A stretch of 64,000 nt of DNA, from contig NC_051091.1 of the NCBI RefSeq assembly GCF_901709675.1, forward strand, positions 1,795,967 through 1,859,966, given 5' to 3'. This DNA is from Syngnathus acus. Lineage: Eukaryota; Chordata; Actinopteri; Syngnathiformes; Syngnathidae. Under the pieces are notes generated by a model. It had not been told where the DNA came from and ran no database searches. It saw only the letters and a list, made by a program, of their open reading frames with translations. Positions 12,201 to 48,700 of the stretch are shown in pieces; the first letter of the stretch is position 1; each line of letters starts with the position of its first letter. The position numbers were made by a program, and so were the translations under genes.

Positions 12201-15200
12201 ACGAGCGCTCATTTATTTGCAGTCGTCTTGCATTCATAATGTGTGTGTGTGCGGTAAACATCTGGGCACTGCGCTCTCTCTCTCTCTAACTCAGTGCACT
12301 TTCCCAAGATGCCCCCGCAATGCTCTTTGCTCACTCAAGAATAAAACGTGCACGCGGTAGCGGCATTTCGCCTAGCACGGAAACGACGACCTTCCATAGA
12401 GGAGTTGCCATGGTTTAAAAAAAGAAAATGCGCGTGAAAAAGAGCTGGTAGCCCTGGGAGGCAGATGAGCCAGTGATCTTGCAACTTTTGTTCCCTGCTG
12501 AGTCTTTTGTGATGGCAAACAAATGCAGCCTCACTTGTCATTTAGTCCACACCCCCACTTATCTGAAATGACAAGAAAGTGTAAACAAAAGCACTCTAGC
12601 AGGATTATTCTTGTAATAATAATAGTCCCTGTTGATCCCTGTGGATACATTCCAGACCTTTGGAAACAAACAAGCACATTTTCTGAGAAGTAAAAATCTG
12701 AATCCGTTCAATTTAAGTTGGAATCTGTTAAAACAGCACTGTATGTCTGTTTCGATTTTCTCCACTTATATGATTTCCTTGCTCACTCTAAAAACATTCA
12801 AGTTCGGTCCACTGAAGATGCTAAACTGACCATCGGTGTAAGTGGTTGTTGGTCATTATGTGCTATTCGTCATGGAAACCAGTCCGCCGTGAGTCCCGGC
12901 CAAACAGAGCAAATGTCAAAGAAACGAGTGCCACATGCACTCTCATCGCTCTTCACTTTATAATAATCTGCCGAGCGAAACGTCTGCTGTCTCCCAAACG
13001 ACGGGGACGATCATGTCCGTCAGGCTTTCAAAAATGCCAAAATAGGTACGGCAAAGATTTTGCCGCTTCCTGTGCGATAGCCGCCGCAGACAGCCCTTTG
13101 TAGTTTGTTCCCCAGATAAAATCTGATATATTCGCTTATCGCTCCCTCGCGGCCGGCTGGCTGGATTAATGGTGAAGCGCCTCGCGACAGCCATCTTAGG
13201 TTAGGAATGACTCAGGCTTTTTTTTATTTTGCAGACTCATTAAACATCAAACAGAATGCCCAATGAAGTCAGTGGTTGTTATATAATGGAAGACAAAATA
13301 TTAGAAACCAAGTTTTAAAGAATGTCATCAAAAAGTATTCCATTCAATAATAATGATTATTGATATATTATCAATATTAGATTAAGATTATTACTGTAAC
13401 TGCTAGCCATGAATAGCAGGGGTATATGGTGCGGTTATGAATCGAATCAAGTTTGTAGTGTCGTGTTTAGGTGATGTTCTCGTTGTGAACGCTTTTCACA
13501 CTTGGGTAAGGTGGTGCCGGTGTATGTTGGGAATCATGGCCGCGTCATTAGGCCTACAGTGCACGTACAACACGGCGGCGGCAAAAGCTCGCCGTGTTGC
13601 TCGGCTTCCACCTCATTTTGGCATCTAATGCAGTTGTTGTCTCGGACTCACACGTTCAATAATTCAACCGCGCTTGTACTCTGCAACAAAAGGAGGAGGG
13701 GGAAAAAAAAACACGGCTTCACTTTTATGCAGACACGACGTGGCGACAAGCTCGGGATCAGGAGGACCCGCCTATAAACAACACATCTCACTTGAGTTGT
13801 GCTTGTTTTTATGTTGCATATATTTGTGTCGTCGTGTAGAACAGTGTGGAGACTCTTAAGGACTTGTTTGGTAGAATACAAAACTAAGTTTTCTTTTATA
13901 CAAAGTAGAACCTCTATAATCTGTTTATTTTGCTACTATTGGTATTAGGAATTTGATTAAAAAATGACTCAATCTAAAAATTTTGATTCACGATTCATTT
14001 ATTTATGTATTTATTTACGTCACACATACATAACTGTGGTTTGTAGTTTGGCAAGTTGAAAGTGGCGCCGCATCTCGCTCCACCTAACCAATCAGGTCAT
14101 GATGATGAGAAACCTGATGTGATGTGATTTAATATGAAAATTATGCAGAACTTGTTCACGGGCACACCAGAGAGCCAACTATCTCCCCGGTGCTGATGGA
14201 TACATGGAGTTGGTGGTGGGCGTAACATATGGTTAGTTAATTTTACTGTGGAAGCAGATGTCTCACTGCGTCTACTTGTAAAATCACCCAGCTGGAAATG
14301 TGTCATACGTTTACACAAAAAAGGAATACGTGCAGTCTTTAGCGTCTAAGGGTAATGTCAGATCGTAAACTATTTATTTATTTTATGTCAAGTAGCATCA
14401 CCAAACACGAATAAATGTAAAAAGGACTTAAATTTGACCTGGAACAACCCCAACAAACACAAACTTTGTAACTCCTGTACAAAAAAAAAAAGACATTTAC
14501 AAATATTTTCACTTTGATGTATTTTTTTGGTCACTTTCAGATGTCATCAACATTAGGTTTCAAAGAATGATACCTTTTTAATGCCTATAAATGTAAAAAC
14601 AGGTCTAAAAACAGATAAGCTGCTTATTTGTCAGCCCTTTAAAAACAAGGTCAAATGAAGTGTGCAAGGGGAGATTTGGAGCGTGCGTTTGCTTTTATCG
14701 GGCAGTTGAGCACGGACGCCGCATCCGGATGCGCCGTCGCCGTCCATCATCGTGTGCCGCTTATATAAGTGAAGAGAATCCATCTGACGGTGCTACGTGA
14801 GGTGTGAGATTTTAAACGATGCTTATGGCACTCTTTGCCCCCCCGCTCTGAGCCGAGGCTCACCGCACTGCGGTTGTCAGTCAAAAAGCGGCCCGAGGTG
14901 GCGGCCAAAGATGTCCACGGTCGGCCGCGAGGGTAAAGCCGCCATGGAGGAAGTGTGGGCGATGAGAGCGGGATGCCAAGGGGCTGAGAGGAGAGCCCGG
15001 CAAACAGGATATCACTGAGTCATGCAGCCGGCAGCAGTTGGTTCTTGGCCAAGCATTTACGTACCTGCACAACATTCAGGGCAAAGCTGAAGGGATTTAA
15101 AAAGCAACTGTGTAACACTTTGATTGGACGCTTTGGATGCATGCGATGTTGATGTTTGGCTCCTTTTCGATTGTGTTTCGTTCATCTACGCAGGGCACAT

Positions 15201-18200
15201 TTAAAACATGTTATTACTGACTTTGTGATGTTTTCTTTTTCGGGCTTACCGATGTAGTTTGGGAGTAATCAGGTTAGCAGTAACTTTTTTCTTGTGATGT
15301 TACAATAACAGTTTTAGAGTCGACGGACTGATTTGTGGGCTTGTCACTGAGAGTATAAAGTGAATAAAACAATAGCATTCAAAAATCATTTCTTTATCTG
15401 AATGCATGTGAAGTGATCCTTGAAATGTTACAAAAAGTCAATCTTCAGTGACCTTCATGCTGTGTTTGCAAAAGGTCAATAGAAGATTTTGTTGTTAGAA
15501 AAAATGTGTTGTGCATTGAGGCTTCTATTTTTTTTGTACGCTCGTGCAAATTGTCCCTTCTCACAGTCCGCCGCAAGCTGCTGCTGGACCCGATGACATA
15601 TTTCCTTTTGTGCCGTGGACGCTCAATTAAGTGACAGGCAGATGACTCGGATAATGAACACCCGGTGGACGTCGCGTATGCTGCAGGAGGGCATTCCCCA
15701 GACTCGCCATGGAATAAATGCTCACTCTCTATTAATTGTTAAAACATCTCTCATTAACTCAGGGTGCCACAGGTTCACCAGCAAAAATGGCAAGAAAATG
15801 TGGAGTGTTTCTCCTCAATATGACCATCAACATTTTCCAGTACTAATATCCAAACACATTATTTTGATGCCATTTGTGGAATCATACATGCATAATTCAA
15901 AACATCTGGCTCAGTATAATTTTTTTTCTTCCTGTTAGATATACAGTATGTAGACCCAAACTCTCTTATGTAACAGTTCCGTCTTGGTCCAAACCGTGTG
16001 TTGGCTTCCAGCCTGGGCCTGGGAGACAGGCTACAAACGGCTTCAGCTTCTGACGGCCGCAACACAGTCCATTGAGGCACTGTCGCTGGAAAAATGAGGC
16101 CTGCTCCAATAGCGGCGTTATCTGCGGGGGCAAAAGACGAGCGAGTCCACTTGTGTGATGTGACAGCCTCACTAACAGTCCCTGACAGGGCACTGTGAGC
16201 AACACACTGCACTTGCACTGCAGCAACACATTCAACACAGTGCCGCTGTTTGTGTGTGGACGGGTTTTTTCTGTTGAAATTTTTTTTCTTTTTGTAGAGC
16301 AGCATGCAAGTGCCACTCTCTTTGACGGCTGGCGGCTCGCCATTGCCAAGGCTCCACATTGCACGACCATGTGTCGCCAAGTGAATGTGATACACCATGT
16401 TGGGGTTGCTAATTATTGATCATTTAATAACTACAAAAAAATCTGCAATTGGAAAACACCTTTTTGAACACCTTCAATTGAATGACTAGCTTTAGATTTG
16501 AATATTTGTCCAGAAGATGGTGCTTTTTTTTGCCTATTCAAAGCACGTGGCGAAATGTCACAGATTTGATGCCTCGCTATTGAAACGTACAACAACAACA
16601 AAAACATGTTGGTGGATTCTGGATTTCATTTTTGAGCACTGGATATTCAATGCCCAAAGTTTGGTTTTGTGCAAGCAGTTAAGAAGTTTGCAGCACTTGT
16701 TTATAACTTATTCCCCTCATGGCACTTCAATCATATTTCATCATGCTCAAATCAAATTCACAGCAATTTTTATGTGTGGAGAAAAATCCCCAACGGACTT
16801 TAAGCCAGATGTAAACGGTGTCAAAAGAACTTTCTGCTTTGTGCTGACCTTTCTGACATCTCCATTGAGGATGTCAAGACTGACGCGGTTTTCCTGACAC
16901 GTGTTTAACCTCGCCACTATATGGGACAGTAGTTCAAGCGTTCAAGCATAGATCAAAATGCTTAGCTAGCGATCTTCACAAGTCCATACAGACATTTTTT
17001 TTCCCCTTGTCAGGGTAATTCCGGAAATTCGACCAATTTGAAGCGGACTTTGTAGGAGTCCCCGATGAAAGCGATGAGTTCAAATCGCTTTTGTTTCTCC
17101 CGTCAAGTCCCACGTGCGCTAGCTGAATCGGAACAAAGAGGAACATTTCTGGGCCAGCTTTATGATTTAGTTGCCAGATTGGGCCTCGGTTCTTTCTACC
17201 CCTTTGACCAACTCTGATGACGGAGAGCCGCGGAGACCCGGGCTTGTACCTCGCGGGAGGACGGCACTTTCTGAACGCTATTTCAAGCATGTCCGCAATT
17301 TGGATCCGGAGCTTCTTTTAAAATGCAAAATAATAGGATTGCTGCCTCCGTTTTTAGTTGTCTGTGGTAAGATGAGGAGCGGCAAAGAGGATTTGAGAAA
17401 GCTCGCAGAACTATTCCCGAAGCTCATCATTATTCCATCTGCCCTCCATCAGCACATGCATTACATCTACACTAGCAAAGATCTCATCTTAAGTCCTGCT
17501 GAGATGCATTCACATCATCGCCGAGCAGTCCTGCTGAGCTTCGTTTGCTCTGAAACTGGGAGAGAAAACGAATGGCGTTGAGATATAAAGTGCAGAGCTT
17601 CAAAGGTGACTGTCTCCCTCCTGTCAAGAGATTTTCCAAACAGACCGAGCAGACATTGCAGATCTCCTCCTGTTTTGAAAACTCCTTATGATGATATTTC
17701 AGAGAAAGTTGAAGCCTCTGCCTGCTGCTGCCTTGCGAGTCTTTGCAGAAACCGGGCTTTGTTTTGGCAAACATTCAAAGGTTCCTCCTGCACGCTTCGT
17801 TTTATCCTTTGTTGAAAGCGTACGTCAAGTGCACCACCTTCTTCGCTGCACTGGAATTGTACGCAATGCGTGAGTTTCAAATCCACTTGGACTAATCTAT
17901 GGGACAAATCAAAAGTTGGAATGATGAGGAAAGAACAGGTGGTCATATCCTTTTAACTTGATCCAATCAGAAACCTTGACCAAGGAGCAATTCTTTTTAA
18001 TGAGATTAGTGTCCATTTAATCACTAAAAGAGACCATTTCACATGACCTACATTTATTTTGGTTGTATCTGTTTTCTTTTGAATCACACTGTCTCCTTTA
18101 GGTAGAAGCTCCCCGTACCTCATTTTTGAGAGCCGTGCACAAAGGAAGCCAATGATATCTCACCGAGTCAATAGTGTGATCTTTAACACTGTTGATGTTG

Positions 18201-18265
18201 ACTCGGATTGATTTCTCCTTTTGCCGTGAACTCTTTTCCGAGGGAGTGTCGCCGTGTTGTATTGA

Positions 18266-41244
<22,979 letters not shown>

Positions 41245-43512
41245 GATAACGTGCCGAGTCTTCTGTTCTGAGCGCTTCCAGAAAGAGTGCGACACTTTTA
41301 TAACCCTTTGCTTGTCTATTTGGGGAGTGGGGGTGCACCGGTGGCATGTAGCAGCCTCTATCTACCCTCCCCCCCATCGCCGCCCTGCCTCGACTCGCTG
41401 CTCTCGGTTAGGCAGAAGGTCTCGCCGTGTGATTTTGTGCCAATCGCATCCATCCATCCACCCCATTATGCAAGGCAAGGAGGGGAAGTTCACTGAGGAA
41501 TATTTTTCTATCTGGCATGCAGTTCATCCTTCTTTTTGACACACGAGAAGACAAGTTCTTCACCATCCCGCATTCAACTCCAGACTGTTCACTCTCTTCC
41601 TTAAGCCTCCTTCAAATGACCAGAAACTTGTGCTTTTTGCTTTACTGAGCGTACAGAACAACAGCAATGATAAGAATTGACTCTCGGGGGTGCTCGGTTT
41701 ATGACAAGGTTCCTTTCCGACGGCGGAAATATGACCTGAAATGACAGTAAGACCATCTCAAGTGCGACTCTACTTCAATAGCAGCATTATGATTCCCATT
41801 CAAATATAAAAAGTTCATGAAATAGAAACAGCTCTTTGTTCCCGTTTAGAATCAAATGGAGAATAGTTAAGAACCGGAATCGTCCAGATTTAAACGTTGC
41901 CCAATCCGAGCGTGAGTTCTCAGGCCATATATTCCCACTTCGTAACCCGGGAATGTTGTGCCCGTCGTAAACCAAGGACTCCCTTTCTATGTACATGTAG
42001 CCATTCCATGTTTTTAAGAGCGCCATTTCGGTATCGTCCCATGTTCTCCCGCTTGGGGATCTATCTGTACGTCATGACACTTCGAGGTCACCGCCGTACC
42101 CAATGTGTGCAGTCGCTTGTGAATTGTAATATAGATATTTATACATATATATATGAATGTTATGTCATGTTTTGCAGGAAATATCTACTAAAGTCAACCG
42201 CACTGCGTCCGTTCCCACCTGTAGCATAACAGATTGATGATATTTAACCTTGTGTGATTTGTCGCCAAATGTTCTGTGTTAAGGCCGAGACGGCATTTTA
42301 TATAAGAACTTGTGAGTCATGTCGCTGCCTACTGAGGAGAGAAAAGAAAAGACGAGGTGTGCTGCTTTCTGACTTTTTGTCACTGACGCCTGGTCTCTGA
42401 CGCAACTTATGGCTTTACTGTGGACACTTACTTGCTTTGTCTTTACTTTATGCTGTAAAGTGTATGGAACGTTAGTTGACAGATTTAAGGTAGATTAAGC
42501 TTTTGTCAGCTTTTGGTTTTATTCCCAAATCATTTGTGCATCTCTGTCTCTCTCTCTCTCTCTCGCACAACCAATAACTATAATATTACTACTATTCTGC
42601 CCCCTGTCAATGTTCTAAACATAAAGCACAATTCTGGTTTCTGCAAAATTTCTCAATGAGAAGATTATAAAGCGTGTGCAATAGCTCTAAAGTCTATACA
42701 TTATATTAAATAGTCTATATTCAGAATTGTAACTTTCTGAAGGCTCACGTAAATCCATCCCTCCATCATCTGACAGAAATGGTCAGAAATAAAGCTGAAA
42801 TGTTTATTAGGTTTTTAAAATGTATTATGGTAAAAAAATATAGTATATAGTTGTTGAAAAAAAATCTCATGCTTTAGTATTCTGTGCTGACCTTTCATCT
42901 AAATTATGACTTCATAAATAACATCAGGATTATTTTTAGATGTTTTATTTTTATATTATTTATTCAGAGAACCTTTGACTTTGAAGTCAGTCTTTTAAGT
43001 GTAATATTTTGTCTTGTGTTTTTGTTGAACTGACTCCACGCTGAGTTTGAAGATTATGGTATTCAGGTGAGCTCAGGGAACATAGCGTTGTAGCAAACAG
43101 AAGATCATGCGGTGTCAAAACTGTCGATCGGGAGTTTTTGTGCAATATAGTGAGCGAGGGCAGTTCAACCAGAAAACACGATTTCTTTTTGTGTTGAGCT
43201 CTTTATTTTCCTCATCCTTGTATCATGCTGTGGCCTTGCATCGCTTTCGTAGGGAAAAAAAACAATATGTGTGCTTCTCTTCTACATGGCGTAGGAAACA
43301 GATATGTAAATGTTTGTACATTGTACAGCACCTTTCTAAATATTCGCTCGGCGTTCTTTTGGGGAGGGGTGGGTAGATAAATAAAACAGAGGTCTATTCA
43401 TGAAATTGCCCCATTATTTTTTTATATATAAAAAAAAAAAGGAAGAACATATTTAAAAATGGATTGAAAAAGAATCTTGACGTGGTGTTATGTTCATGCA
43501 CTGAATAATAAA
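41245..43512 (+). other. magi3: magi3 3' untranslated region (long isoform)
   Basis: No further frame follows the stop. AATAAA hexamers at about 42788, 43380-43385 and 43507-43512 are candidate poly(A) signals; the last two follow a U-rich, 3'-UTR-like stretch. The exact end is inferred. Confidence 0.6.
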
Positions 43513-45498
43513 GTTTTCTGGAAACATCCTTAAGACTGCACTAGATTGTATCCATGGAAAAAAGAAATTCAGCAGTGCACGCTCTTGTTACAAGGTCTCG
43601 TGTTGTCATGGTAACAGATTTCTTTTTTCCAACTCAGATGTGGGAGTGATCTTTTCCCCACAAATCAAATCAGCTCAAAGGCCAAATGATACTTATTATC
43701 TGTGTAATTCCAGCAACACAATGTTCTGAATAATTAGGACTGCTATGGAATTGTTTGCAAAACCTTTCAGGTGAAGAAGAACAATTACAACGTAGGATTT
43801 TGAAAGAATTTCGCGATTTCCCTATTTGATGCCCGTGCCAAATCTGCAAAAAAAGTGTGCAATCCAACTGGCTCAAATTGTTATATATTTCTTGTGAATG
43901 AGCACCATTATGTGCAAACGCACTCGCACGCACAGTTTTCCATCCTGCTAAAGTTATGTTTCTGTAATTTATCTTTCTCACCACAAGGTGGTGCTGCCTC
44001 ACCAGGTCTCTGTTTGTTTACGTCTTAGTTAGGTTACCCTATTTTTCCCAAGAAAGTCAGATGCCCTTTATAGTGGTGTAAGTGATGGGGAAACCTGGCA
44101 ACAGGAAATGAGGTGACATGTTTGACCTGCCCAGACTTTGACCTGGAAAACGTACGTGGGAGTCCAGCACTCTGATAAATCCCTCCACTCTTATGTCCGT
44201 GTACATCACAGCCTTGGAATGTTTCCAAACAGGTGAACTATGCGGCATGGAATGTTTACCCTGCAGCAGGCACTTTTTTCTTTCAGGCCAAAACTCCTAA
44301 AAAGAAAAAGTCGTGTCAAAAATCACAATTTAGTTTTTTAAAAAAAATTGATTATTGATTATTTATTAGGGTCGCAAAGACCAATTATTGGCTTCACTGA
44401 ATCTATCAAATATGTTGTAATATGGCTGGGAATCCTAGGAAAAGCCACATTTTCTCTGCACTGATCCATTATTTGTTGTCCATTTCGATTTATACCCCAA
44501 AATAGCAGCCCATATGTTCCGCAGACACCAAAGCTGCAATCAAGATGTTGCCAGGGGAGACACCACATGTGGGTGGAGGACCAGTGTCAGCAAGACCAGA
44601 CGTGGATGAAACACTCCCTTTGAAATTTCCTCCAGAACGAGTTTGGCAATGAGGCACATCACAACAGTGGCAGTTGTGGAATGTATCCATGACGATAACC
44701 CAAACTTACTACGTCACGACAACAGTCGTCATCATCCTTTCAGACGTTTTATCTGTCAATAATGTTGTTTGTTTTTTCATGGAACTTAATAGAATAAATT
44801 GAAGTCAGATGGTCTCCCACCCTTGTGAAGACAAGCGCTTTGGATAGATGGAAAAAAACAAGGGCTTCCCTCATTATTCACAGGGAATACCCTTTCTTAT
44901 TTAGGCCACACCCATTTTGTTGGCGACGCATTTAAAAGAAAGACTGTGAAGCTGACAAGAAAATTTATAACGTAACCATAGAAATACATAATAAATTCCC
45001 ACCCAAAAAATAACATTTAAAAAAAAAACGAGAGCGAGAGATTATTTCATTTTTTGTCCCCAGATGGTTTAATGGTTGAGACAAGAGGAAAGTCAAGTAA
45101 AGACTAATTAGAAGCACTTCCTGTCAGACTTTTTCAAAGTAAAATAAGAGCCAAGCTGCCAAGAAAGGAATTTCTATTGGAAACTGCAACTTTCCCCCAA
45201 GCAGACCATGTTCACACCTCCACATTCAGACTGCAAATGGAACGCACTTGTGCAAAACTAATTGAGTAACCATGAACACCAGAAACAAGGAGGTAAAAGA
45301 TTGTATAGACAGGTGTGTCAGAGTATTTGTGTTGAAGAACATAAAAAGTAAGTTTTCCATCAATCTAGTCTGTAAAAAAAACAAAAAAACGAAAATGTTT
45401 TCTTTTATTGGGAATTCCTCATAGAGCGTCTGCTGTTATATTGCTTTTATGTTGAAACTTTTCTTTCTTTCAGTGCCATGGACGTTAACTTGATGGCT

Positions 45499-45532
<34 letters not shown>

Positions 45533-45632
45533 GGAACTCCAAGAAGGGGGAGGACCTCGGGATGGAGAAAAAGACGCGCCTCGGTTTCGCCGGCAGGACA
45601 AGTCGCAGAGGCTAGACGCTAGAGTGACCGAA
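43513..45632. other. Spacer between magi3 and the RCA-like gene
   Basis: No gene seen. A short fragment at 44817-44852 resembles the 3' end of a dispersed repeat (gtgaagacaagcgctttgga followed by tagatgg). A run of about 30 T lies at 45500-45529, just before the first exon of the next gene. Confidence 0.65.
45500..45529. repeat. Poly(T) run
   Basis: Thirty T in a row about 100 bp before the start codon of the RCA-like gene. Confidence 0.95.
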
Positions 45633-45750
45633 ATGGAAACATTTGGCATCAAGGTTGCAAACATGGAATTTTTTTTTCTATTGGGAAGCAGCACGGGCCT
45701 CAAGTTCACATCTCTACTCTGCTTCTACTGCCTTGTGTGGAGTTCAGAAG
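45633..45750 (+). CDS. RCA-like gene exon 1: signal peptide
   Basis: The ATG at 45633 has a good context (gaaATGg); an in-frame ATG at 45663 (aacATGg) is also strong. It encodes FFFLLGSS and LKFTSLLCFYCLVWSSE, a hydrophobic leader that either Met could serve. The donor is gtgagc, leaving one base of a Gly codon. The 5' UTR and transcription start are not resolved. Confidence 0.82.
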
Positions 45751-48700
45751 GTGAGCACAATAGCTATAAATATTTTTATTGTTATTATTATTATTGTTCA
45801 AATGTAATGTATACACATTCATTCGTCTTCTGAACGGTTGGGAACGTGCTGGAGCCTGTCCGAGCAGTATATTACGTTCTAATATATTATCTAAATACTG
45901 TAAGATCTCATTTTTTACCTCTACATTCTCAAGAATGATCAATTACTTTTTCATATGCAGGTTTGTTTATTTTTTTAACCTTAATTCTTGTAATAGCAGT
46001 TGAGAACAGATTATCTTTGGCAATCTCGACCTGTCGGCAGAGTAAAATGATGCAAAGTAAAAGCCAATATAAAGAAAAACACATACACTAACCTGTACAC
46101 AAAATATAATAAAACCTAGGCACAAAACAGAATAATATTACAATTTTCAAAAGACTTCTTCAAACCCCTTTTTGAATCAAATTGCCTCTCTTCATCTTGC
46201 TTTTGAGGCCACTGGTATCATAGACATCACGATCAAAGCATGCATGATGCCTTTTTTCCCTTTGCTTTTGAAACCTATCTTGAGAGTGGCTGCGCCAGGT
46301 ATTTATGTTTTGATGCTTCTGTCTTTTACTTGTACATCAACTACTTATAAGCTGAGCTTGAATGTAAACAAAGAAATAGATAGCATAGTTTGTCCATCAG
46401 GGAGCAACATACATGTCACAAAGATTGATTGAAATTCCCATCTCGTTGTCTCTCTTGCTTCATTTGACTTTCTCACTCCCATTCCTGTTCACATTTATTC
46501 ATTTTATTGATCTGCACATTAGTAGATGAGCAAGATGAAAAACGTTCCTTTGACTAGTTTTAAGGTGCTGGGGTCAGATATTCTTGTCCTATGTGTGGCT
46601 TAGCCTCTCTCATCAAATAATGATGTTTGTTCAAAGTTCATTTCTCGCCTCTCACGCTTTTCTTTAAACAAAAGAATTGTTCTCGCATTCCTGGTGTCAT
46701 TCGCTCCATATTAGCACGCACGGTGCCTGTATATATATTTATCCTAGCGTTGACTCTTGCTCTGTTTTTCCTCCAGCCAACTGTCCCACACCTCAGAGAG
46801 GAGAAAACAGCGTGTTGAGCACCCAGGCTCGCCTGATGAATACATTTCCGGAAGGCTCCAACGTCACCTTGGAGTGTTGCAAAGGCTTTGAAAAAGAGTC
46901 GGGCTCGGAGGTTATACGTTGCCTGAATGGCAACTGGACTCGAATTGAGCTCATCTGCAAAAGTAAGACGCAATTGGCATTGTCTTGAAAGTACTCACAA
47001 ATGTTCTCAAATACAGATAAAGTACAGTTAAAAAAATCAGACGAGTAAAACTTTGTAGTGATTCGAGTTCTCACTTAAAGATCTGATTACTATGTTCCAG
47101 TATCGATCACTTCTATTTAGGGTCGGCTTGATGTTTACGACATTAAAACAATGTGTTCCCATAGATACGTTTGGTTTTTGTCCAGCTCAGACAGATAATG
47201 TTGGACACTCCAAGCTGGTGTTTTGTAGGAAGGCCCAATAAATTTACCATGTATCATTCTTGTAGCTGACAACATCCGTTATCTTAAAAGGCCATGAAGA
47301 GGGAATATCTTGCTTCTACTCATTTGTTGTCCTCGATGTTCATGTCACTGATGTTCCTCTTCTTTCTGCTTTACAAGCCACTGTGTACACGTGAACTCGT
47401 TTTATTAGATGTAATTGTTTGATTGTCCTTTATGGCACACTAGAAATGGACTGCGGTGAGCCTAAACCTCAACCAAACATGATCTTTGACACCAGCACCG
47501 GCACCCTCTTTAGCGACATTATCAAAGTCACATGTGAAAAAGGGTGAGTTGAAGAAAAGTATCTTTCTGTACTCATCATGTCATTATAAAACATTTCAAG
47601 TGAGAGTGTGTGTGTGGTTTGAAGTTTTAACATTCAAGTATAAAGAAAAGTAAACCACAGTCTGTCATCTCACTATTTTTTTTCCAATGTTGCCCATCTC
47701 CCATTGGCCACGCAACAAAAAAAAAAATCTTTGCCAACTCTGGTACCCTTTAAAAAAATGCTGACTGCGCTGAAAGATTTTCCCCCAAACATTTTGCTCA
47801 AACCACTCTCAGTATGTTTGGTGGCTGCTTGACTGTCAAAGTTCTTTTGAAAAACTCCCTTCACAAACTAAAGCTGCCGTTAGCGCTCGCTCATGCCAAC
47901 ACAAATGCAGAAGGTGTGTTCCTGATTACAGGGAGAGCGGGAACACCAAAACAGAGGAAAATCCTGGGCTAAAGTAACTTTCCCATCACCCTGCTGTTTC
48001 CACAGTTACGAGATTAGCGGCTCCAGCTTCTGGCAATGCTACGACTGGGGATGGTTTGGAAAATCCAAGTGTCACAGTAAATATTTCCATGGTCTTTTTC
48101 TTTGTCAAAATCAGTAGACAGATTTTTTTTCAAAAGAGGATAAGCCCAAAATTGTGTCGGTGCCATCTTTCAGTATTAACGTGCAACGAGCCCGCAGAGG
48201 TGAGCAACGGCACAAACTCCTGGGATTCCCAAGACCGCCCAACGTACGGCCAAATCATCGTGTATAATTGTGATGAAGGCTACACACTCATTGGCAATGA
48301 CTCCATTCACTGCAATGACAGGGGTGAATACGATTCTCCGCCTCCTGAATGCAAAGGTGAGGCAAAGCTTTGTTTTGCATCTTTCATCCAGAATTTGTTG
48401 AGTTATTTATTGTGATTTGTTTTTATGTGGTCAAGCCAAGTGACAGTGCACTCCAGATTAATTGAAATAAAATGAAGTCTGCACCTTTATCCAGATCCAC
48501 ACAAAAACTGTATTTTTTTTATTTGTGGGCACCTTTTGTGACCACGATATATTGCTTCTCATTAGAAAACACGCTACAAACTATATTAAGTGGCAGTGAA
48601 ACACGTCAAGTTGTTTTCCTCGTTTTTGCAGACGTTTCAGCATCATTGGCCCCATCGACCACGGCAGCAGCAGCTCACAGAGATATAACTATCAGGGGCG

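Larger units (their letters stand above)
46963..48173 (+). other. RCA-like gene introns 2-4
   Basis: Three introns around the two CCP2 exons (46963-47443, 47544-48005, 48077-48173). They are AT-rich with no further CCP exon or recognised repeat. Confidence 0.65.

Noticed and set aside
15859-16398. 179-codon open frame on the minus strand in magi3 intron 1 (with a second overlapping frame of 134 codons)
   Set aside because: No domain, signal or transmembrane pattern; low-complexity Lys run; two frames open at once suggests base composition rather than coding; no splice partners.
17171-17581. 136-codon plus-strand frame just before the first magi3 exon in the window
   Set aside because: Not in a splice context and unlike any MAGI N-terminal sequence; PDZ0 was specifically looked for and not found.
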